DNA from: Sva-07 sp963707515
Lineage (GTDB): Bacteria; Actinomycetota; Acidimicrobiia; Acidimicrobiales; Ilumatobacteraceae
DNA: 64,000 nucleotides
NCBI GenBank assembly: GCA_963707515.1
Contig: CAVPQI010000002.1
Coordinates: 62,001-126,000, forward strand
Reading direction: 5' to 3'
Positions 35,417 to 45,581 of this stretch are shown piece by piece. The position numbers and the translations under genes were made by a program. The notes under the pieces were generated by a model. That model saw nothing but the letters and a program-made list of their open reading frames with translations, made no database searches and had not been told where the DNA came from. How positions within the stretch are numbered: position 1 is the first letter of the stretch; each line of letters opens with the position of its first letter.

Positions 35417-36630
35417 CCGCGGTTGCATCCGGCACCGACTCCGGCACCACCGCGGGCCTCGTGCCCGACGCCGGGCGACGCGGCGCGGTCAGCCCCGCGG
35501 GAGTCGTTCGCTGGATCGTCGCCATCGCCGTCGTCGTGATCATCGGACTGGCCGTCGTCGAAGCACTGTCGTTCACCGTGCTCGGCAACACCTACTCGCT
35601 CGGCCTCGCTCGCCTCAACCTGGCACTCGCCTTCATGGCCGCCGTGCTCGGCCTGCAGGTGATCGTCGGGTACACCGGTCAGCTGGCCATCGGCCAGAGC
35701 TTCTTCTTCGGCTGCGGCGCCTACCTCACCGCCTGGCTGGTCGCCGACCAGGGGTGGCCGGTCCTCCTCTGCCTCGTCGTGATCCTGCCGTTCTGCGCCG
35801 TTGTCGGGCTGGTCACCGGCCTCCCGGCACTCCACGTGCGCGGGTTGTACCTGGCCCTGGTGACGCTCGGGTTGGCAGTCTCGTTCCCGCTGCTCGTGCA
35901 GCTCGACGTCCTCGACCCGTACACCAACGGCGCCGGTGGCAAGACGATGCCGTCAGTGTTCGCGGCGCCGAGCTGGGTGCCGATCGAGTCGGTGTACTCC
36001 GCGCTGCACTCGCTGCCGATCCTCGGCGGCCTGTTCGGCAGCGGCGAACTCAGCGGACAACAGGTCGACCGGCTGTGGCGCTACCTCGTGTACCTCGTCA
36101 CCATCGGGGTGCTCGCGTTCTGCGTGCGGCGGGTCGTGTCGAGCCGAGAAGGCCGCGCAATGCGCGCCCTGCGTGAGAACGAGATGGCAGCCTCGGTCGC
36201 CGGCGTGAATCCGGCCCGAACCAAGTCGACGGCGTTCGCCTTGGCGGCGATGTTGGGCGGCGTCGGCGGACTGATGTACGTCTCCGAGCTCGGCATCGCC
36301 TCGCCGACCGACTTCTCATTGGTGCTCGCCATCAACCTCTTGATCGCACTGATCATCGGCGGGATCGGCACCGTCACCGGAGCGATCATCGGCGGTCTCG
36401 TCATCGCCTTCCTGCCGGACTGGATGTCGTCCACCGAAGAGCTGCCCGGGGTGCCCGAGCGCCTGCTCGAAGGTCCCACCGCATCGCTGTTCCTCGGCGT
36501 CGCACTGATCGCCATCACGTTCTTCCTGCCGCGCGGCCTCGTCACGCTTCCCGATCGCATCCGGGAGCTGCGGACCACGCGGTCGGCACCAGTCACCAAC
36601 AACCAACTTCACGAAGGGGAGAGCACATGA
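35413..36630 (+). CDS. livM: branched-chain-type ABC transporter permease, LivM type
   Basis: 405 aa from ATG 35413. Features: ALAFMAAVLGLQVIVGYTGQ and QSFFFGCGAYLTAWL, with the ATPase-contact loop SREGRAMRALRENEMAASVAGVN near residues 250-275. Slightly longer than most because of a 30-residue N-terminal lead and an extracellular loop around 165-205 (DPYTNGAGGKTMPSV). It overlaps the receptor gene by 4 nt. Confidence 0.93.
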   Translation: MTAVASGTDSGTTAGLVPDAGRRGAVSPAGVVRWIVAIAVVVIIGLAVVEALSFTVLGNTYSLGLARLNLALAFMAAVLGLQVIVGYTGQLAIGQSFFFGCGAYLTAWLVADQGWPVLLCLVVILPFCAVVGLVTGLPALHVRGLYLALVTLGLAVSFPLLVQLDVLDPYTNGAGGKTMPSVFAAPSWVPIESVYSALHSLPILGGLFGSGELSGQQVDRLWRYLVYLVTIGVLAFCVRRVVSSREGRAMRALRENEMAASVAGVNPARTKSTAFALAAMLGGVGGLMYVSELGIASPTDFSLVLAINLLIALIIGGIGTVTGAIIGGLVIAFLPDWMSSTEELPGVPERLLEGPTASLFLGVALIAITFFLPRGLVTLPDRIRELRTTRSAPVTNNQLHEGEST

Positions 36631-38063
36631 AACAGAAACGACGTGGGTTGACCACACTGAGCATCCTGGTCGCCGGCACACTGGCGATCGCCGCCTGCGG
36701 AAGCGACGGCGACGAGTCCACGCCGACCGGCTCGGACAAGGCGACGGAATCCGTCACCACCGACGCCGTCACCGACGGCACGGATGCCGGCACGGATGCC
36801 GATGCCGTCGCTGACGGCGAGATCGCCATCGCCGAAGGCGTCACCGTCGACACCACCGAGTGCCCGTCGACGTGGGACAACACGGGCGGCATCACCGACG
36901 ACGAGATTCGCATCGGCACGTCGGGCCCGCAGTCCGGCGCGCTCGCCGTCGGCTCGCAGAACATCGACTCGCTCCGCTGGTACTTCGACTACGTCAACGA
37001 GACGAACCCGATCGATGGCAAGAAGCTCGTCCTGGTCGATCGCGACGACGCCTACGAGGCCGGCCGTGCCGTCGCCAACGTCCGCGAGATGTTGGAGACC
37101 GAGAACGTGTTCGGCTTCTTCGCCATCGTCGGCACGCCGATCGTCGCCGCCCTCGAGCCGATCGCCGACGAGGAGTGCGTGCCACTGCTCCTCAACGGCA
37201 CCGGGTTCCCGGCGTTCAGCGACCCCGCCAACCACCCGTGGACGAGCATCGCCTTGTTGAGCTACAGCACCGAACCGCTGATCTGGTGCAGCGCCATCGT
37301 CGACGAGTTCGGCGAAGGCGCAACCGTCGCCGCCCTCTACGCCAACAACGACTTCGGCAAGGCCTATCAGGAAGGCATCAACGACTGCGTCGAAGCGGGT
37401 CAGGTGGACGTCGTCGAGGAGATCCTCCACGACCCCGCCGCCCCGGACGTGTCGAACGAGGTTACGACCCTCCTCGCTTCGAAGGCCGACGCACTGCTCC
37501 TCGGCACGAGTGCCGCGTTCTGCCCGCAGCCGCTCGAGCCGATCGCTGCGTCGGACTGGCGCCCGCTGATCTTCGCCTCGTCGACGTGCACGGCACTGCC
37601 GATCTGGACACCGTTCGCCGAAGCCGCCGGCGAGCTCGCCGACGGCGGGTACGGCGTGCGGATCGTGACCTCCTCCAAGCCCTGTGGTGACCCGGCCTAC
37701 GCCGACGATCCGGCGGTCCAGCAGATGCAGCAGATCCTCGACGAGTACGGCGACGTGCAGTGCGAGGACGGCCAGTACCAGAACGGTCTCCTGAACGGCA
37801 TGTTCACCGAGTACGTGCTGCGTTCCGCGGCCGAGTTGCCCGGAGGGTTGACCCGCACCAACGTGATCACCGCCATGTGGAACGCCGACACCTCGTTCGA
37901 CGCCATGCTCGGCGGCACCCAGCGCACCGACGGCGTCAACGACGCCTTCTGGGTCGAAGCAGCCCAGGTCCAGCAGCTCGCGGTCGACGGCGACGAGCTC
38001 GGCTTCGTCTCGATCGGCGAGGTCATCGACACCGAAGGCCAGGCCGGCTCGTTCGGCGGCTGA
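36627..38063 (+). CDS. ABC transporter substrate-binding lipoprotein, LivK type
   Basis: 478 aa. Lipoprotein signal with lipobox IAAC at about residues 22-25, followed by a Thr/Asp/Ala-rich linker (about residues 26-75) as expected for a protein tethered to the membrane. The periplasmic-binding fold type I is seen in IRIGTSGPQSGALAVG, ALYANNDFGKAYQEG and DALLLGTSAAFCPQP. Longer than E. coli LivK (about 370). Ligand probably a carboxylate, inferred from the acyl-CoA genes that follow. Confidence 0.9.
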   Translation: MKQKRRGLTTLSILVAGTLAIAACGSDGDESTPTGSDKATESVTTDAVTDGTDAGTDADAVADGEIAIAEGVTVDTTECPSTWDNTGGITDDEIRIGTSGPQSGALAVGSQNIDSLRWYFDYVNETNPIDGKKLVLVDRDDAYEAGRAVANVREMLETENVFGFFAIVGTPIVAALEPIADEECVPLLLNGTGFPAFSDPANHPWTSIALLSYSTEPLIWCSAIVDEFGEGATVAALYANNDFGKAYQEGINDCVEAGQVDVVEEILHDPAAPDVSNEVTTLLASKADALLLGTSAAFCPQPLEPIAASDWRPLIFASSTCTALPIWTPFAEAAGELADGGYGVRIVTSSKPCGDPAYADDPAVQQMQQILDEYGDVQCEDGQYQNGLLNGMFTEYVLRSAAELPGGLTRTNVITAMWNADTSFDAMLGGTQRTDGVNDAFWVEAAQVQQLAVDGDELGFVSIGEVIDTEGQAGSFGG

Positions 38064-38096
38064 CCACCACCGCGCGTTCGATCGCGCGCCTGAACT

Positions 38097-38128
38097 CCGG
38101 TCTCGCCACGTTGGCGTGGCGAGACCGG
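38097..38128. terminator. hairpin after the receptor gene
   Basis: CCGGTCTCGCCACG and CGTGGCGAGACCGG pair perfectly over 14 bp with loop TTGG. It lies between the receptor and the acyl-CoA dehydrogenase, with no T run. As in many importer operons, it may partly stop transcription or protect the upstream mRNA, giving more receptor than downstream enzyme. Confidence 0.6.
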
Positions 38129-38161
38129 ACCCCCCCACGACGACCTCAACGGAGGAACCAC

Positions 38162-39376
38162 TTGATCCCGCGGTACGACGACGACGCCGAGCGCTTTCGC
38201 GGCTCGGTTCGCCAGTTCATCGACCAGCACGTGCCGGCGACATTCACCGGTCTCGAAGACCTCGCCGACGACGAACGCCAAGCGTTCCTCACCACGTGGC
38301 GCATGGCGCTGTACGAGGAGCGCTTGCTCGCACCCGATTGGCCGTACGAGTACGGCGGCGGCGGCCTGAGCGCCGTCGAACAGGTCGTCCTCGCCGAGGA
38401 GCTCACCCTGCGCGGGCTGCCCGGCGGCGTCGACAACGACCCGTTCGGGATCACCCTCCTCGGCAACACCGTGCTGACGTGGGGGAGCGAGGAGCAGAAG
38501 CAGACGCTCCTGCCGCGCATCCTCAGCTCGGCCGACCGCTGGTGCCAAGGATTCTCCGAACCCAACGCCGGTTCCGACCTCGGCTCGCTGACCCTCACCG
38601 CCGTCGATGCAGGCGACGAGTGGGTGCTCAACGGCCAGAAGATCTGGACGTCGCGGGCACTCACCGCCAACCGCATCTTCGTGCTTGCGCGCACCGACCC
38701 CGAGGCGCCGAAGCACGCCGGGATCTCCTTCCTCCTCGTCGACCTCGAGCAGCCGGGAATCGAGCGCCGCCCGATCCGGATGCTGACCGGCGGGTCCGAG
38801 TTCTGCGAGACCTTCTTCACCGACGCCCGAGTGCCCAAGGACCAGGTGCTCGGTGGCATCGGCAACGGCTGGAAGGTGGCGATGAGCCTGCTCGGCTTCG
38901 AGCGCGGGAAGTCGGCGGCGACGATGCCGATCCGCTTCCGCAAAGAGCTCGACTCGCTGATCACGTTGGCTCGAGCCAACGGGAGCATCCACGATCCGAT
39001 CATCCGCGACCGGATCGCCGAGGCCTACACGCTGGTCGAAGTGATGCGCACGCTCGGTCTGCGGGAGCTCACCGCTCACCTCTCCGGTCGGCCACCCGGA
39101 CCCGAAGGCGGCGTGATCAAGCTGTACTGGAGCGAATACCACCGCAAGGTCACCGACCTGGCGATGGCGATCGCCGGCGCCAGCGCCACCGTCGCGTTCC
39201 CGCACCCGGAGCTCGACCTCCTCGACGCCGACGGCGACGTGCGCACGATCGACCACTGGGTGGGCACGTTCATGTTCGCCTGCGCCGACACGATCTACGG
39301 CGGCTCGTCGGAGATCCAACGGAACATCATCGGCGAGCGCCTCCTGGGCCTCCCCAAAGAACCAACTCAACGCTAG
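38162..39376 (+). CDS. acyl-CoA dehydrogenase family protein
   Basis: 404 aa from TTG 38162, with GGAGG 7 nt upstream; no ATG or GTG fits. FAD/acyl-CoA motifs: WCQGFSEPNAGSDLGSL, WVLNGQKIWTS and the C-terminal YGGSSEIQRNIIGERLLGLPK. It oxidises an acyl-CoA thioester to the enoyl-CoA. It sits between the importer and the acyl-CoA ligase, so it should act after activation of the imported acid. The hydratase at 32152 would take the next step. Confidence 0.92.
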   Translation: MIPRYDDDAERFRGSVRQFIDQHVPATFTGLEDLADDERQAFLTTWRMALYEERLLAPDWPYEYGGGGLSAVEQVVLAEELTLRGLPGGVDNDPFGITLLGNTVLTWGSEEQKQTLLPRILSSADRWCQGFSEPNAGSDLGSLTLTAVDAGDEWVLNGQKIWTSRALTANRIFVLARTDPEAPKHAGISFLLVDLEQPGIERRPIRMLTGGSEFCETFFTDARVPKDQVLGGIGNGWKVAMSLLGFERGKSAATMPIRFRKELDSLITLARANGSIHDPIIRDRIAEAYTLVEVMRTLGLRELTAHLSGRPPGPEGGVIKLYWSEYHRKVTDLAMAIAGASATVAFPHPELDLLDADGDVRTIDHWVGTFMFACADTIYGGSSEIQRNIIGERLLGLPKEPTQR

Positions 39377-39385
39377 GAGCCACAC

Positions 39386-40933
39386 ATGCTGCTCGGAGAC
39401 ATCCTCGAACACGGAGCCGAGACCTACGCCGACAAGCCGGCATTGATCTTCGACTCCACCACCACGTCGACGTTCACGTTCGCCGACATCCTCGAGCGGT
39501 CCGCGCAACTCAGCGAGGCGCTGCGGGCCACCCACCAACCCGGTGACCGGGTGGCGATCCTGTCCCAGAACCGCACCGAGTACGTCGAGGCCTACTTCGG
39601 CGTGCCGATGGCCGGGCTGACCCTGACCCTGTTGAACTACCGGCTGTCCGCCCGCGAGCTCGCCGGGATCCTCGCCGACTCCGGCTCGCGCACGTTGCTC
39701 GTCGAGGGACCGTACGCCTCGGTCGGACAGGAGCTGCTCAACGGGGTCGACACCCTCGAGCGGCTGATCGTCATCGATCCCGAGGCACCACTGGAGGACG
39801 CGACGACGTACGAGTCGCTGCTCCAGTCCGGCGGTGACGTCACGACCTTCAGCTCGGACGGCGTCACCGACGCCGACCTGGCGTTCCTCATCTACACCAG
39901 CGGCACGACCGGAACGCCGAAGGGGGCGGGGCTCACACACCGCAACCTCGCCGCCGGGATGATCGGATGGTTGATCGCATCCGGCAAGAAGAACGGCGAT
40001 GGCGTCGATCTGATGCCGTTCCCGATGTGCCACATCGCAGGCTTCGGCCTCGTCGGATCGATGCTGCTCGGGCACACGCAGGTGCTGCAACGGGCCTACG
40101 ATCCCGTTCGCTTCATGAGCGCCGTCCAGACGTTCGGCGTCACCGGTGCCCCGATGGCACCGACGATGCTCAGCGCGCTGATGGCCCACCCCGAGTTCGA
40201 CGACTTCGACCTGAGCACCCTCGAGGAGATCTCCTACGGCGGGTCGTCGATGCCCGTGGAGATCCTTCGCGAAGCGATGTCGAAGTTCCCCAATGCCAGC
40301 TTCATCCAGGGGTACGGCATGACCGAGCTCGGCACGTCCGTGCTGTGTCTCGACGCGACGGCGCACCGTCTCGCAGTGGCCGGTCGAGAAGACCTGCTCG
40401 CCTGTGCAGGCCGCCCGGTGCCGACCACCCGCGTGCGGCTGGTCGACGAGTGGATGAACCCGGTGGCGACCGGAGAGGTCGGCGAGATCGTCGTCAAGGG
40501 CGACAACGTGATGACCCTCTATTGGGGCCGTCCCGACGCCACGGCGGAGTCGTTCACCGACGGTTGGTTCCACACCGGCGATCTCGGCCGTGCGACCGAA
40601 GACGGCTACATCGCCGTGGTCGATCGTCTCAAGGACATGATCGTCACCGGCGGTGAGAACGTCTACAGCCGTGAGGTCGAAGACATCATCTACCAACACC
40701 CCGGCGTCGCCGAGGCGGCAGTGATCGGCGTGCCCGACCCCAAGTGGGGCGAGAACGTGTGCGCCGTCATCGTCAAGAAGCCGGGCGCCGAATTCGACGA
40801 GTCCGAGATCATCGACCTCTGCCGCTCGCAACTTGCCGGCTACAAGGCTCCCAAGGTGGTCCGATTCGCCGACGAGCTCCCGCACAATGCCGCCGGAAAG
40901 ATCCTGAAGAAGTCGCTGCGCGACCTCGTGTGA
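39386..40933 (+). CDS. AMP-dependent acyl-CoA synthetase
   Basis: 515 aa. Adenylate-forming motifs: FLIYTSGTTGTPKGAGLTH, YGMTELGTSVL, DGWFHTGDLG, VDRLKDMIVTGGENVYSREVE and the catalytic lysine in NAAGKILKKSLR. It activates a carboxylic acid to its CoA ester. It starts 9 nt after the dehydrogenase stop, in the same operon. Chain length or aromatic preference cannot be read from the sequence. Confidence 0.93.
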   Translation: MLLGDILEHGAETYADKPALIFDSTTTSTFTFADILERSAQLSEALRATHQPGDRVAILSQNRTEYVEAYFGVPMAGLTLTLLNYRLSARELAGILADSGSRTLLVEGPYASVGQELLNGVDTLERLIVIDPEAPLEDATTYESLLQSGGDVTTFSSDGVTDADLAFLIYTSGTTGTPKGAGLTHRNLAAGMIGWLIASGKKNGDGVDLMPFPMCHIAGFGLVGSMLLGHTQVLQRAYDPVRFMSAVQTFGVTGAPMAPTMLSALMAHPEFDDFDLSTLEEISYGGSSMPVEILREAMSKFPNASFIQGYGMTELGTSVLCLDATAHRLAVAGREDLLACAGRPVPTTRVRLVDEWMNPVATGEVGEIVVKGDNVMTLYWGRPDATAESFTDGWFHTGDLGRATEDGYIAVVDRLKDMIVTGGENVYSREVEDIIYQHPGVAEAAVIGVPDPKWGENVCAVIVKKPGAEFDESEIIDLCRSQLAGYKAPKVVRFADELPHNAAGKILKKSLRDLV

Positions 40934-40948
40934 CGGCAGCCCGCCGAT

Positions 40949-40960
40949 CCCGAATTCGGG
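40949..40960. promoter_or_regulatory. palindrome before the TetR-like gene
   Basis: CCCGAATTCGGG, a perfect 12-bp palindrome between the ligase stop (40933) and the regulator start (40988). It differs from the TGAACGCCGTTCA site at 32990. It may be an operator or a short terminator stem. Confidence 0.35.
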
Positions 40961-40987
40961 CCGACGGGCACCGGTAAGTTGACGTCG

Positions 40988-41782
40988 ATGCCGGACGAGC
41001 AACAGAAGCAGCGGGCCGTCCAGGCCGTCCTCGACAACGAGGCCAGCTTCCCCAACAGGACGGCAGCCATTCGCGCAATTGCGGCGATCAACGACGTGTC
41101 GCCCGACACCTTGCGCGGCTGGATGCGTCGTCGCTCCGGCAACGGTGCCGAACGATCAGGTGGGGCCGTCCCACGGCGCCGCGGTCGTCCGCGCCTCGAC
41201 GAGGAGCGAGACACCCGCGCGCTGATCCTCGCTGCGGCACGCGAGTGCGTCGCCGCAGACGACGAACACACGACCGTGCGTGACATCGCCGCCAAAGCGG
41301 GCATCGCGCCGAACGCGCTCTACAACTACTTCCCCTCCAAGCGGGATCTGTACGACGCGCTGACGGTGGCGAACGAGAAGCACCTCGTCGAGGCGCTGCG
41401 CGCCGCGACGACGGGGGCGACGTCGTTCGAGGAGGAGATGTCGTCGGTACTTCTCAGGCTCGAGCGCTACATCGAGGAGAACCCGAAGTTCCCCGTGATG
41501 CTCATCCGTGCCACCGTGCACATGCTCGAACACCGTCAGCGTTCGTTCGGCGAAGCCTTCGGTGAAGAAGTTGCCAACCGCGCCGTGGCTCGCGGCGAGA
41601 TCACCGAGTCCCAGGTGCTCGACCTGGCGGGCTTCGTCAGCACGATGCTGCTCGGGCTGATCGTCATGCCGAGCGCCATACGAGAGCAGAGTTTCGCCGG
41701 GTCGCAGTGGCTCGTCGCCCGGGTCGCGCTCGGCGAGGCCGCAGCCGACGTTGCGTCGCGGCGTCGCCGGTCCTCCTCCTGA
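40988..41782 (+). CDS. TetR-family regulator with an extra N-terminal transposase-like HTH
   Basis: 264 aa from ATG 40988. Residues about 5-45 (RAVQAVLDNEASFPNRTAAI, then DVSPDTLRGWMRR) resemble the helix-turn-helix of IS3-type OrfA transposases. A basic linker (PRRRGRPRLDEERD) leads to a normal TetR domain: ALILAAARECVAADDEHTTV, then IAAKAGIAPNALYNYFPSKRDLYDAL. The C-terminal ligand domain follows. It is 54 nt after the acyl-CoA synthetase and likely controls the liv/acyl-CoA genes. Most TetR proteins are about 200 aa and lack this first domain. Confidence 0.85.
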   Translation: MPDEQQKQRAVQAVLDNEASFPNRTAAIRAIAAINDVSPDTLRGWMRRRSGNGAERSGGAVPRRRGRPRLDEERDTRALILAAARECVAADDEHTTVRDIAAKAGIAPNALYNYFPSKRDLYDALTVANEKHLVEALRAATTGATSFEEEMSSVLLRLERYIEENPKFPVMLIRATVHMLEHRQRSFGEAFGEEVANRAVARGEITESQVLDLAGFVSTMLLGLIVMPSAIREQSFAGSQWLVARVALGEAAADVASRRRRSSS

Positions 41783-41872
41783 CGCCGTCGCGCCACATCG
41801 TCATCGACCCCTGGCGCATTCGGCGCACGAGCGATAGACATAGCGAGCGGGCGCAGACGCGGAGGTTCAGGG

Positions 41873-42847
41873 ATGTGCACTGGAGTCAGCTACGCCACGA
41901 AGGACCACTACTTCGGTCGGAACCTCGACCTGGAGTTCTCATATCACGAGACGGTTACGGTCACCCCGCGGAACTTCGAGTTCGAGTTCCGCAAAGAACG
42001 CACGTTGAGCACCCATCACGCCATCATCGGTATGGCGATGGTCGCGGATGGCTACCCGCTGTACTACGACGGCACGAACGAGAAGGGGCTCAGCATGGCT
42101 GGCCTCAACTTCCCGGGGAACGCCAGTTACAAGGCCGAAGCCGCTGACAAGACGAACATCACCCCCTTCGAGTTCATCCCCTGGATCCTCGGACAGTTCG
42201 AGACGATCGACGAGGTCAAGGCCGAGCTGGCCTCACTGAACCTGATCGACGTCAACTTCAGTGAAGAGTTCCCGCTCTCCCCGTTGCACTGGATCATCGC
42301 CGACCGCAACCAGTCGATCACGGTCGAATCCGTCGACGAGGGGCTGAAGGTGTACGACAACCCGGTCGGTGTCCTGACCAACAATCCGACGTTCGACATT
42401 CAATTGTTCAACCTCAACAACTTCATGCACCTCTCGCGGAAGCCGCCCGAGCCGACGTTCTCGGATCAGCTCTCGTTCGACGTGTACAGCCGAGGGATGG
42501 GCGGGATCGGCCTCCCCGGCGACCTGTCGTCCGCCTCCCGCTTCGTCAAGGCCGTCTTCACGAAGATGAACTCGGTCGCCGGTGACTCGGAGTCGGAGTC
42601 GGTCAGCCAGTTCTTGCAGATCCTCGGTTCAGTGGCCCAACAGCGCGGCTGCGTCGACGTCGGCACCGGCGAGTACGAGCTGACGATCTACTCGTCGTGC
42701 TGCAACACCGACACGGGCGTCTACTACTACACGACGTACGAGAACAGCCAGGTCACTGGCGTCGACATGCACCACGAGGATCTCGACGGGTCGAAGGTCG
42801 CCGCCTACCCCTTGATCAAGGGACAGCAGTTCCTGATGCAGAACTGA
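41873..42847 (+). CDS. choloylglycine hydrolase-family (linear amide C-N hydrolase) protein
   Basis: 324 aa, the length of bile-salt hydrolases and penicillin V acylases. Cys2 (M-C-T-G-V) is the Ntn-hydrolase nucleophile after removal of Met1. GRNLDLEFSY supplies the Arg and Asp, NEKGLSMAGLNFPG and TNNPTFDIQLFNLNNF the Asn residues, and SSASRFVKA the second Arg of the active site. No signal peptide, so cytoplasmic. GGAGG lies 8 nt upstream. It hydrolyses N-acyl amides; bile salts, N-acyl-homoserine lactones or penicillins are possible. Confidence 0.9.
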   Translation: MCTGVSYATKDHYFGRNLDLEFSYHETVTVTPRNFEFEFRKERTLSTHHAIIGMAMVADGYPLYYDGTNEKGLSMAGLNFPGNASYKAEAADKTNITPFEFIPWILGQFETIDEVKAELASLNLIDVNFSEEFPLSPLHWIIADRNQSITVESVDEGLKVYDNPVGVLTNNPTFDIQLFNLNNFMHLSRKPPEPTFSDQLSFDVYSRGMGGIGLPGDLSSASRFVKAVFTKMNSVAGDSESESVSQFLQILGSVAQQRGCVDVGTGEYELTIYSSCCNTDTGVYYYTTYENSQVTGVDMHHEDLDGSKVAAYPLIKGQQFLMQN

Positions 42848-42862
42848 CGCCCGCCCGACGAC

Positions 42863-43135
42863 TCAGCGGGCAGCCTTCTTGGCGGCCTTCTCGAGCCGCT
42901 TGGCGGTCCGGCCGATCGGCTCCAGCTGGCGGCCGTCGAGGTCGCCGACCTCGACGCCGTTGTCGAACAGCACGCGGTAGCGCTGCCAGTTGAAGCCGTT
43001 GGCGAGGATGACCTTGCCCTCGGTGCCGAGCGGGACGCCATGGACGTCGGCGATCGTGCGGACCTTGTCGTTCATCCGCAACGACAGCTGGTCCTTGTGC
43101 GGGTTGGCGAGCGCGTGGGGCTTCCACTGTTCCAT
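42863..43135 (-). CDS. small conserved protein, function unknown
   Basis: 90 aa from ATG 43135. The core DKVRTIADVHGVPLGTEGKV, FNWQRYRVLFDNG and LDGRQLEPIGR looks like a small SH3/KOW-like beta barrel. The Lys/Ala-rich end (KRLEKAAKKAAR) may bind nucleic acid. Convergent with the hydrolase gene and divergent from tig. I know no function. Confidence 0.7.
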   Translation of the reverse strand: MEQWKPHALANPHKDQLSLRMNDKVRTIADVHGVPLGTEGKVILANGFNWQRYRVLFDNGVEVGDLDGRQLEPIGRTAKRLEKAAKKAAR

Positions 43136-43219
43136 CGCCTGCCATTGTGGCGCGTGATCCCCCCGTCGCGCGACTTCACCCGTGAGCAGGCAATCCGTCC
43201 CCGGTACACTCGCCAATCT

Positions 43220-44832
<1,613 letters not shown>

Positions 44833-44836
<4 letters not shown>

Positions 44837-45465
44837 ACCTCGACGCCAAGAACTACCTGGTGCCCAATGTCGTCGAGCAGACGAGCCGCGGCGAGCGTGC
44901 CTACGACCTCTACAGCCGGCTGCTCAAGGAGAACATCATCTTCTTGCAGACGCCGGTCGACGACCAGATCGCCAGCCTGATGTGCGCCCAGTTGATCCAC
45001 CTCGAGTCGGAGAACCCCGACAAGGACATCAACATCTACATCAACAGCCCCGGCGGTGACATCACCTCGCTGTTCGCCATCTACGACACGATGCAGTTCA
45101 TCAAGAACGACATCGCCACGATCTGCCTCGGCCAGGCGGCGTCGGCTGCCGCCGTGCTGCTCGCCGCCGGCACCCAGGGCAAGCGGCTCGCCCTGCCGCA
45201 CAGCCGGGTGCTGCTCCACCAGCCGAGCGGCTCGGTGGGCTACGGCCAGGTCACCGATCTCGAGCTGGCAGCCAAGGAGATCATCCGTATGCGCGAGCTG
45301 ATCGACGAGATCCTCGCCGCACACACCGGCCAGCCGATCGAGCGGATCCACGCCGACACCGACCGTGACTTCGTCATGGAGGCGGACGCCGCGCTCGAAT
45401 ATGGCATCATCGACAGAGTGATCTCCTCTCGCGAGGCGGTGGACCGCACCGGTCCGATTCGCTGA
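44833..45465 (+). CDS. clpP: ATP-dependent Clp protease proteolytic subunit
   Basis: 210 aa. Serine protease of the ClpXP complex. Catalytic triad S104 (in GQAASAAA), H129 (in RVLLHQP) and D179 (in DTDRDF); the INSPGGDI handle motif is present. Only one clpP copy is visible here, whereas many Actinobacteria carry two in tandem. ATG overlaps the trigger factor stop, giving the conserved tig-clpP-clpX order. A 116-nt gap precedes clpX. Confidence 0.97.
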
Positions 45466-45581
45466 CCGGCGGAGGCACCCGATTCGTCGGGTGGGTCCAC
45501 GATTCTTCGTGCTGGCCTTGCCAGACTGTCGAGTCCAGCAACACGACCTCAGCACCACCGAAGACGAAGGGGTACCCGCAA

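Noticed and set aside
37697..41002. Very long minus-strand open frame opposite the liv and acyl-CoA genes
   Set aside because: It is the antisense shadow of clearly functional genes; high G+C removes stops, and the translation is rich in His, Arg and Gly with no domain.
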